This document shows, one piece after another, positions 1-4,483 of a stretch of DNA of 26,685 bases. Source of the DNA: an uncultured Treponema sp. (GTDB lineage: Bacteria > Spirochaetota > Spirochaetia > Treponematales > Treponemataceae). The notes beneath the pieces are model-generated. The model was not told the origin of the DNA. It was given only the letters and a program-made list of their open reading frames with translations, and made no database searches. Position numbers and translations under genes: made by a program. Location of the stretch: assembly GCA_937902125.1 (NCBI GenBank), contig CALDIB010000007.1, positions 1 to 26,685 of the forward strand, in the 5' to 3' direction. Position 1 is the stretch's first letter, and every line of letters begins with the position of its first letter.

Positions 1-190
1 AAAACTCGTCGGGTTCTCTAAAAAATCGCTGAAGGCGAGTTTTTAGAGATACCCTCAATAGATTTTTTTTAAAAAACTTAATTTCTTTAGCGCCGCAAAA
101 ATTCAGCCTCCTCCGCCCAACTTTTTCGCAATAATTCTCGCTTCGCCGCATCGACCAAGCGCAATCTTTTCCGCCTCAATTTAAAATCAT
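1..190. other. Flank with no confident gene
   Basis: No convincing gene is seen between the window edge and the IS right-end hairpin. The region holds one strong stem-loop (11-54) and an AT-rich stretch (55-90). On the minus strand one frame stays open from about 219 to a TAA at 87-89 and reads through the IS end into a charged, helix-like peptide ending EAEFLRR. It has no visible start or ribosome-binding site outside the IS, so it is at most a gene remnant. Confidence 0.5.
11..54. repeat. Strong inverted repeat (stem-loop)
   Basis: Arms TCTCTAAAAA (15-24) and TTTTTAGAGA (40-49) are perfect complements. An inner TCGC/GCGA pair closes a TGAAG loop, and outer GGGT/ACCC (11-14/51-54) extends the stem past a single bulge. 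On the minus strand it is followed by CGACGAGTTTT, like the second hairpins seen after rpoC and rplL, so it may be half of a tandem-hairpin 3' end cut by the window edge. It could act as a terminator or an mRNA 3' protector; neither is shown. Confidence 0.7.
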
Positions 191-213
191 AACCACCCCT
201 CAAAGGGGTGGTT
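191..213. repeat. IS right-end palindrome
   Basis: AACCACCCCT (191-200) and AGGGGTGGTT (204-213) form a 10-bp perfect stem with a CAA triloop. It lies 115-137 nt past the transposase stop codon. In the IS200/IS605 family such a subterminal hairpin is the structure the transposase recognises on single-stranded DNA. A smaller hairpin AGCCT-ATA-AGGCT follows at 221-233, still outside the coding region. Confidence 0.75.
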
Positions 214-327
214 TGCACTTAGCCTATAAGGCTAGGTTCTCAAGCCGAGACTTAAGTCCCGCGCTTTCACTAACGTTCAAGCCTATTGCGGTTTGACCCG
301 TCGCAGCCCCTTGAAGGGGCGTTGGTA

Positions 328-855
328 CTACTCGCCACCCTTAAAAGGGTCTTCGTATTCCTTTGTCGTGAGCTTATCCATCGCTATGTCGTGGGACTCC
401 TGCTCCTGTATGTATTTCCTTATTGTCGCTTCGTTCAAGCCCACCGTGCTGACATAGTATCCTTCGGCCCAGAAGTGCCGGTTGCCAAACTTATACTTCA
501 AGTTCGCATGCTTGTCGAATATCATCAGGCTGCTCTTGCCTTTCAAATATCCCATGAATTGCGACACGCTGTATTTCGGCGGGACGCTCACCAGCATGTG
601 GATGTGGTCGGGCATCAGATGCCCCTCCACTATTTCAATTCCTTTATACCCGCACAGCTGCCTTAGTATTTTCCCGATGCTTTCCTTGTACTGGCCGTAT
701 ATTGCCTTTCTGCGGTATTTTGGTGTAAATACTATATGATATTTGCAGAGCCATTTGGTAAGTTCGTCTGTATATCCATTTTCAAAAGGTGTAAATACTA
801 TATGATATTTGCAGAGCCATTTGGTGTGGCTCAGCGAATCCCTGATGTTTGCCAT
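328..855 (-). CDS. tnpA: IS200-type HUH/Y1 transposase TnpA with a 22-residue internal duplication
   Basis: Single-strand transposase of the IS200/IS605 family, 175 aa, against roughly 150 aa for usual members. The HUH metal-binding motif is H84-I-H86 in HLMPDHIHML, and the nucleophile is Y148 with Q152 four residues on, the spacing known from IS608 TnpA. The start is MANIRDSLSH, preceded by GGAGG seven bases upstream; a longer open frame to 1095 has no such site and runs through the operon terminator. Residues 11-23 (TKWLCKYHIVFTP) are repeated at 33-45 with FENGYTDEL between, adding exactly 22 residues in the first beta strand. The rest of the domain is intact to the typical EDPFKGGE end. 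Whether the duplicated form still folds and transposes is unknown. Confidence 0.9.
   Translation of the reverse strand: MANIRDSLSHTKWLCKYHIVFTPFENGYTDELTKWLCKYHIVFTPKYRRKAIYGQYKESIGKILRQLCGYKGIEIVEGHLMPDHIHMLVSVPPKYSVSQFMGYLKGKSSLMIFDKHANLKYKFGNRHFWAEGYYVSTVGLNEATIRKYIQEQESHDIAMDKLTTKEYEDPFKGGE
722..825. repeat. 38-bp direct repeat inside tnpA
   Basis: Copies at 722-759 and 788-825 are identical over 38 bp (beginning GGTGTAAATACTATATGATA) and are separated by 28 bp of unrelated sequence. The period is 66 bp, an in-frame 22 codons. Each copy encodes TKWLCKYHIVFTP. The 28-bp spacer is not itself part of the repeat, so simple slippage does not explain it. Confidence 0.95.
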
Positions 856-858
856 TTG

Positions 859-920
859 CTTTCCTCCTTGGCGCAACGCAATAGACTTGAACAATCTTAT
901 TGTAGCGCTTCGGAGGAAAG
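859..920 (-). promoter_or_regulatory. Stem that would mask the tnpA ribosome-binding site
   Basis: Read on the minus strand, CTTTCCTCC (920-912) is fully complementary to GGAGGAAAG (867-859), which contains the tnpA Shine-Dalgarno sequence. After a symmetric 3x3 internal loop, GCGC (908-905) pairs with GCGC (874-871). The 9+4 bp structure would hide the ribosome-binding site in the tnpA message. Sequestration of the tnpA start region by a leader hairpin is established for enterobacterial IS200, so the same control is inferred here. Confidence 0.7.
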
Positions 921-944
921 TTTTTTCGCTGTAAGCTTTTGTCT

Positions 945-969
945 CCACCCGCATAGCGGGTGGTTTTTT
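945..969 (+). repeat. IS left-end palindrome; terminator-like on the plus strand
   Basis: CCACCCGC (945-952) and GCGGGTGG (956-963) form an 8-bp perfect stem with an ATA loop. This is the expected transposase-binding palindrome upstream of tnpA. On the plus strand it is followed directly by six T residues (964-969), so it also has the form of an intrinsic terminator for a transcript running opposite to tnpA. Confidence 0.65.
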
Positions 970-1016
970 GTGAAAACATTGCGCTTCGCTCCATGTTTTC
1001 ACGGGGTCGCGACCCC
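970..1016. repeat. Adjacent stem-loop and perfect palindrome
   Basis: GTGAAAACAT (970-979) and ATGTTTTCAC (993-1002) form a 10-bp stem, with a small GCG/CGC stem possible in the loop. A 14-nt perfect palindrome, GGGGTCGCGACCCC (1003-1016), abuts it. They lie between the operon terminator and the IS left end; whether they belong to the IS or to the chromosome cannot be told from one copy. No T-run follows on either strand. Confidence 0.7.
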
Positions 1017-1020
1017 ATAA

Positions 1021-1050
1021 CAAAAAACCGTGCGGCAAGCGCGCGGTTTT
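1021..1050 (-). terminator. Intrinsic terminator of the alpha-operon transcript
   Basis: On the minus strand AAAACCGCGCG pairs with CGCACGGTTTT across a short CTTGC loop (one G-T pair), followed by a run of T (TTTTTTG). It lies 45 bp past the stop codon of the zinc-ribbon gene and is the only T-tailed hairpin seen after rplQ. It therefore probably ends the long ribosomal-protein transcript and shields the downstream IS from read-through. Confidence 0.8.
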
Positions 1051-1094
1051 AGCAATGTTCGCCTCTTCCAAGCGGCCGGGCCGCCCAAAAGTCA

Positions 1095-1337
1095 TTAGGC
1101 CTGGGCTTCGGCGGGAGCGTCAGCGGCGGGAGCCTCGGCAGCCGGAGCGGCCGCGGGCTTTTCAAGGCGAGCCTTGTTCTTAAGGTGGGCTTTGCAGAAT
1201 TTGCAAATCATAACCTTTTTTCCGTCAAGGTCGTATTCGTAAACAACCTTGATGTTTGGGTTTTTGCAGATAGGACACAAACCGCGGCCGTGATTTACGG
1301 TCTTGCGAAGTCCAGTTCCACGATGCGCTTTAGACAT
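1095..1337 (-). CDS. Small zinc-ribbon protein coupled to rplQ, function unknown
   Basis: An 80-aa basic protein not assigned to a named family. It has a basic N-terminus (MSKAHRGTGLRKTVNHGRG), a four-cysteine zinc ribbon (C21-P-I-C24 and C45-K-F-C48, 20 residues between the pairs), a short Lys-rich segment, and a 20-residue Ala/Pro/Glu tail (61-80). Its ATG overlaps the rplQ stop as TAATG, so it should be translated by ribosomes finishing L17. It is the last gene before the operon terminator. Position and a ribbon resembling that at the end of L24 suggest a ribosome- or RNA-associated protein; this is inference. Codon use matches its neighbours, so it looks native. Confidence 0.85.
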   Translation of the reverse strand: MSKAHRGTGLRKTVNHGRGLCPICKNPNIKVVYEYDLDGKKVMICKFCKAHLKNKARLEKPAAAPAAEAPAADAPAEAQA

Positions 1338-1798
1338 TATTTGCTCTCCTTCGCTTCTTTCTTAGCGGCGTCTTTCTTGTCAGACTTTTTAGCGTCTTTC
1401 TTAGCCTTGGCGGCGGCCTTCTTTTCCTCAACCTTGTCAAGGTTGTAGTCAACCAATTCAAGGAGAACTACATCGGCGGCGTCGCCTTCGCGGAATCCCA
1501 ACTTAAGAATGCGGGTGTATCCGCCATTGCGCTCCTTCATGCGGGGAGCGATGTCTGTAAAGAGCTTGTTCAAAATCTTTTCGTCGGCGATATACTTCGC
1601 TACTTCGCGGCGATTGTGAACGCTGTCAACCTTGGCGCGGGTAACAAGCTTTTCAGCCTTTCTGCGCGCTTCCTTGGCCTTGGCCTTGGTTGTGGTGATG
1701 CGCTCGAATCTGAAAAGAGAAGTAACCATATTGCGCAACATTGCGCGGCGATGCGCCGAGGTGCGGCTCAGCGCGTTAAAACCAGTTCTATGATTCAT
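1337..1798 (-). CDS. rplQ: 50S ribosomal protein L17
   Basis: L17 of the large subunit, located near the exit-tunnel face, 153 aa. The family signature is clear: MNHRTGFNALSRTSAHRRAM followed by LRNMVTSLFRFERITTTKAK, and the late GGYTRILKLGFREGDAADVVLLELV. Residues from about 121 on form a Lys/Ala-rich tail (KKAAAKAKKDAKKSDKKDAA) that makes the protein longer than the roughly 120-130 aa of many bacterial L17s. The start overlaps the end of rpoA by 11 nt (ATGAATCATAG), implying translational coupling. Confidence 0.97.
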   Translation of the reverse strand: MNHRTGFNALSRTSAHRRAMLRNMVTSLFRFERITTTKAKAKEARRKAEKLVTRAKVDSVHNRREVAKYIADEKILNKLFTDIAPRMKERNGGYTRILKLGFREGDAADVVLLELVDYNLDKVEEKKAAAKAKKDAKKSDKKDAAKKEAKESK

Positions 1799-2846
1799 CT
1801 GATTCTTCCTTCTTCTTAGTTAAATTAACAGCATCCTTAAGATAGCTGTAGTCCGTCATTCCCAAAGTCAAGTTCCATTCAAGCAACTTTTCTTTGATTT
1901 CCGTAAGACTCTTTTTGCCAAAGTTTCTAGTCTTGGCAATGTCGTCCTCGGTCTTTTTTGTCAACTCGCCGATTGTGCGAATGTTGGCGTTCTTCAAGCA
2001 GTTTGAAGAGCGGACAGACAACTCAAGTTCCTCAACGGGCGTGTTAAGCAAGGCGCGAACTCTCTCATCGTCTTCGCCCATATCGTCGTCGCCTGAAGAT
2101 TCGCTGTCGTCAAAATTGATGAAGACAGAAAAATGCTCTTTGGCGATTTTGGCGGCTTCGCTCAAAGCGTCGGCCGGCGCAATCGATCCGTCAGTCCAGA
2201 TTTCAAGGCAAAGCTTGTCGTAGTCGTTTCTCTGACCGACGCGGCAAGGCTCAATTGAATACTTAACCTTTTTGACAGGGCTGAAAATCGCGTCCATTGG
2301 AATCGTTCCAACAACTTCAATGTATTTGTCGTTGGTTTCCGCAGGAACATAACCTCTGCCCAAATCCACTTGGATTTCAATGTCAAGTTTGGCATCGTCC
2401 ATCATAGTGAACAAAAGCTCGTCCTTTGACAAGACTTCCAACTGGCCTTCTTTTTCAAGGTCATTGCTAGTCACTTTTCCGGGGCCTTTAAATTCGTAAA
2501 GAATTGTGTCCTGCTCCCCATCGCCAGGAAGGCGAACGCGCGTTTGCTTCAAACTGTTCAAAACTTCCAACGTGTCTTCAGACACATTGGGGATTGCCTC
2601 AAACTCGCTTGAAATAACGTGCGGAACATTGTCAGAATCGTAAGAAGTGATTCTGATAGAAGTAACTGCGTATCCCTGAATCGATGACAACAAAACACGA
2701 CGCAAGGTGTTTCCCACAGTCGTGCCGAAACCGGGTTCAAACGGATAGGCATAAAACTTTCCATAGTTCGCCTGAGAGGTTTCCTGATTCTCAAAACGCA
2801 CGCCTTTAGGTCTTTGAAAACCTTTAAGCAGATTTTTGCGAGCCAT
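1788..2846 (-). CDS. rpoA: RNA polymerase subunit alpha
   Basis: Alpha subunit of RNA polymerase, 352 aa. The N-terminal assembly domain shows the dimer motif GFGTTVGNTLRRVLLSSI. An acidic linker (DDSESSGDDDMGEDDERV) leads to the C-terminal domain, which contacts UP-element DNA and activators: R279 in LSVRSSNCLKNANIRTIGEL corresponds to E. coli R265, and FGKKSLTEIKEKL is the usual helix-hairpin-helix end. The linker is more acidic than in enterobacteria. The gene follows rpsD by 13 bp and overlaps rplQ, the classical alpha-operon arrangement. Confidence 0.98.
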   Translation of the reverse strand: MARKNLLKGFQRPKGVRFENQETSQANYGKFYAYPFEPGFGTTVGNTLRRVLLSSIQGYAVTSIRITSYDSDNVPHVISSEFEAIPNVSEDTLEVLNSLKQTRVRLPGDGEQDTILYEFKGPGKVTSNDLEKEGQLEVLSKDELLFTMMDDAKLDIEIQVDLGRGYVPAETNDKYIEVVGTIPMDAIFSPVKKVKYSIEPCRVGQRNDYDKLCLEIWTDGSIAPADALSEAAKIAKEHFSVFINFDDSESSGDDDMGEDDERVRALLNTPVEELELSVRSSNCLKNANIRTIGELTKKTEDDIAKTRNFGKKSLTEIKEKLLEWNLTLGMTDYSYLKDAVNLTKKKEESDES

Positions 2847-2859
2847 TTGAACTCCTTAC

Positions 2860-3453
2860 TTATTTAGAATAATATTCAACCACGAGCTGCTCTTTGACAT
2901 CATAATCGATGTCGCTGCGAGACGGCAGGGTAGCAACCTTTCCTGACAAATTGTCTTTATCCGCTTCAAGCCAAGCGGGAACTTTTCGCTCTTCGATTCT
3001 AGCAATCAATTTCTTGATGCTGGAAGAAGACTTGTCTTTTTCCTTGAACGAAACCACATCGCCGGCCTTAATCAAGTAAGAAGGAATGTCAACTTTCTTG
3101 CCGTTTACGGTAATGTGTCCGTGGTTTACAAGCTGTCTGGCCTCGCTGCGAGTCTTGGCAAAACCAAGGCGGTAAACAACGTTGTCCAAGCGGCTTTCAA
3201 GCAACTGGAGCATAACTTCGCCGGTAACGCCAGGCTTTCTAACGGCCATTTCGTAGTAAAGTCGGAACTGCTTTTCAAGAACGCCGTAAATAAAGCGAAG
3301 CTTCTGCTTTTCGTCAAGCTGAAGGGCGTATTCAGAGCGCTTGCGGCGAGTCTCCTTTTGATTTCTCTTGCTTACTTTGCCGTAGCCCAAAACGAGCGGA
3401 TTCAATCCCAATTTTTTGCAGCGTTTAAGGATAGGCGTAGTGCTTTTACCCAT
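2860..3453 (-). CDS. rpsD: 30S ribosomal protein S4
   Basis: S4, an assembly-initiating protein of the small subunit body, 197 aa. The S4 RNA-binding domain is visible as LESRLDNVVYRLGFAKTRSE, then ARQLVNHGHITVNGKKVDIPSY. The N-terminal zinc-binding cysteine set found in some S4s is absent; the only Cys is in KRCKKLGLNP, so this is a cysteine-free-type S4. In E. coli S4 represses the alpha operon. Its gene lies inside the rpmJ-rpsM-rpsK-rpsD-rpoA unit here, so autoregulation through the leader near 4388-4431 is a possibility, not shown. Confidence 0.97.
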   Translation of the reverse strand: MGKSTTPILKRCKKLGLNPLVLGYGKVSKRNQKETRRKRSEYALQLDEKQKLRFIYGVLEKQFRLYYEMAVRKPGVTGEVMLQLLESRLDNVVYRLGFAKTRSEARQLVNHGHITVNGKKVDIPSYLIKAGDVVSFKEKDKSSSSIKKLIARIEERKVPAWLEADKDNLSGKVATLPSRSDIDYDVKEQLVVEYYSK

Positions 3454-3470
3454 TTTTTACTCCTTAAGAA

Positions 3471-3851
3471 TTACATTGAGCGCGTCTTGCGCGGGCGGCA
3501 TCCGTTGTGCGGAATCGGAGTCACATCAGAAATTGACTTTACCTTAAGTCCCTGATTTCCAATGGCGCGGACGGCGTTTTCACGGCCCATGCCAGGTCCC
3601 TTAACAAACACGTGAACTTCGCGCAAACCGTAGCTTACAGCCTTCTGGACGGCTGTTTCAGCGACAGTTTGAGCCGCAAAAGGAGTTGATTTCTTTGCGC
3701 CGCGGAATCCAAGTCCGCCGCTTGAAGCCCAAGAAAGAGCGTTGCCGTTCAAGTCTGTTACAGTGACAATTGTGTTGTTGAAAGACGCCTGAATGTAAAC
3801 GTTTCCTTCGTAAACGCTCTTCTTTTCCTTTCTCTTTTTAACAGTAGCCAA
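3471..3851 (-). CDS. rpsK: 30S ribosomal protein S11
   Basis: S11 of the small-subunit platform, next to the mRNA exit and helix 45 of 16S rRNA, 126 aa. Diagnostic motifs are VYIQASFNNTIVTVTDLNGN, the platform segment SWASSGGLGFRGAKKSTPFA, FVKGPGMGRENAVRAI and the C-terminal TPIPHNGCRPRKTRSM. The end PRKTRSM differs slightly from the more common PPKRRRV type but keeps the basic tail. It sits 16 bp after rpsM and 17 bp before rpsD. Confidence 0.97.
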   Translation of the reverse strand: MATVKKRKEKKSVYEGNVYIQASFNNTIVTVTDLNGNALSWASSGGLGFRGAKKSTPFAAQTVAETAVQKAVSYGLREVHVFVKGPGMGRENAVRAIGNQGLKVKSISDVTPIPHNGCRPRKTRSM

Positions 3852-3867
3852 TTAGTTTACCTCCGCC

Positions 3868-4236
3868 TTACGCTTTCTTCTTGTTCGCAACAGTCTTCTT
3901 CTTACCCTTGCGAGTTCTTGAATTTGTACGCGTGCGCTGGCCGCGAACAGGAAGTCCCTTGCGGTGGCGCTGGCCACGGTAAGATCCGATGTCGATAAGG
4001 CGCTTGATGTTAAGGCCAATTTCCGAGCGGAGACGGCCCTCTACCTTATACTCTTTGTCGATGATTTCGCGAAGCTTTGTCAACTCGTCTTGAGACAAAT
4101 CGTTCATCATTGTCTCTTCTTTTACTTCCGCTTTTTTGCAGATTGTGCGAGCCGCTGAGCGACCTATGCCGTATACATAAGTCAACGCGATTTTTACTTG
4201 TTTATTAGGGAGGTCAACTCCCGCAATTCGAGCCAT
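3868..4236 (-). CDS. rpsM: 30S ribosomal protein S13
   Basis: S13 of the 30S head, contacting tRNA and bridging to the large subunit, 122 aa. It starts MARIAGVDLPNKQVKIALTY, continues YGIGRSAARTIC (helix-hairpin-helix), and has the conserved GSYRGQRHRKGLPVRGQRTR segment with a basic NSRTRKGKKKTVANKKKA tail that reaches the decoding-site tRNAs. It begins 10 bp after rpmJ, making the rpmJ-rpsM-rpsK order usual for this cluster. Confidence 0.97.
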   Translation of the reverse strand: MARIAGVDLPNKQVKIALTYVYGIGRSAARTICKKAEVKEETMMNDLSQDELTKLREIIDKEYKVEGRLRSEIGLNIKRLIDIGSYRGQRHRKGLPVRGQRTRTNSRTRKGKKKTVANKKKA

Positions 4237-4246
4237 CTGTTACTCC

Positions 4247-4360
4247 TCAACCCTGTCTCTGCTTGTGCTTAGGGTTCACGCAAATAATGCGGACTATGCC
4301 GTTTCTTTTGATAACCTTGCACTTGTCGCAGATAGGCTTTACACTGGTTCGTACTTTCAT
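4247..4360 (-). CDS. rpmJ: 50S ribosomal protein L36 (zinc-binding form)
   Basis: A 37-aa L36: MKVRTSVKPICDKCKVIKRN, then GIVRIICVNPKHKQRQG. C11, C14, C27 and H32 form the classical CCCH zinc site, so this is the zinc-binding version. The start is preceded by an AGGGGGA ribosome-binding site. It is the first gene after the promoter at 4435-4464 and is separated from secY by 123 bp, whereas the adk, map and infA genes often found between secY and rpmJ are missing. Confidence 0.96.
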   Translation of the reverse strand: MKVRTSVKPICDKCKVIKRNGIVRIICVNPKHKQRQG

Positions 4361-4387
4361 AAAAGTCCCCCTGGAAACGCGATATTT

Positions 4388-4431
4388 GTTTCCCGATTAT
4401 GGCAATTCGCAATGAATTACAATCGGGAAAC
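4388..4431 (-). promoter_or_regulatory. Long stem-loop at the 5' end of the rpmJ transcript
   Basis: Outer arms GTTTCCCGATT (4431-4421) and AATCGGGAAAC (4398-4388) pair perfectly over 11 bp. Inner arms GTAATTC (4420-4414) and GAATTGC (4408-4402) add seven more pairs with one G-T, closing a five-base loop; one three-base bulge separates the two parts. With the promoter at 4435-4464 the mRNA would start within or just before the stem. Such a structure could stabilise the 5' end or act as a ribosomal-protein target; S4 is the natural candidate but this is inference. Confidence 0.65.
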
Positions 4432-4434
4432 ACG

Positions 4435-4464
4435 AGTATAGCGCATTTCGCCAATTTTAGTCTA
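4435..4464 (-). promoter_or_regulatory. Probable promoter of the rpmJ-rpoA-rplQ unit
   Basis: Minus strand: -35 TAGACT (4464-4459), 18-bp spacer, -10 TATACT (4440-4435), predicted start near 4428-4431. Two bases of the -35 and one of the -10 depart from TTGACA/TATAAT. It lies in the only sizeable gap (123 bp) between rpsJ-secY and rpoA. It would let the alpha-type genes be transcribed independently of the upstream S10/spc genes, with read-through from secY still possible because no T-tailed terminator is seen. Confidence 0.6.
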
Positions 4465-4483
4465 GCCCTTCGTCAAAAAAATC

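Larger units (their letters stand above)
186..966 (-). mobile_element. IS200/IS605-family insertion sequence (approximate ends)
   Basis: The element contains a single transposase gene flanked by subterminal imperfect palindromes and no long terminal inverted repeats, as expected for the single-strand HUH transposons of the IS200 group. The downstream palindrome is at 191-213 and the upstream one at 945-963. There is no tnpB/iscB accessory gene, which points to an IS200-like rather than IS605-like layout. The exact cleavage sites cannot be fixed from one copy, so the ends given may be off by tens of bases. It sits just past the terminator of the ribosomal operon, where insertion would do little harm. 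Confidence 0.8.

Noticed and set aside
735..740. TATGAT as a plus-strand -10 element inside tnpA
   Set aside because: No acceptable -35 lies at 16-18 bp, and the sequence is coding and duplicated.
856..1095. Upstream extension of the tnpA frame to 1095
   Set aside because: The added 80 residues run through the operon terminator, a palindrome and the IS left end, and do not resemble IS200 transposases; the internal start has a strong ribosome-binding site.
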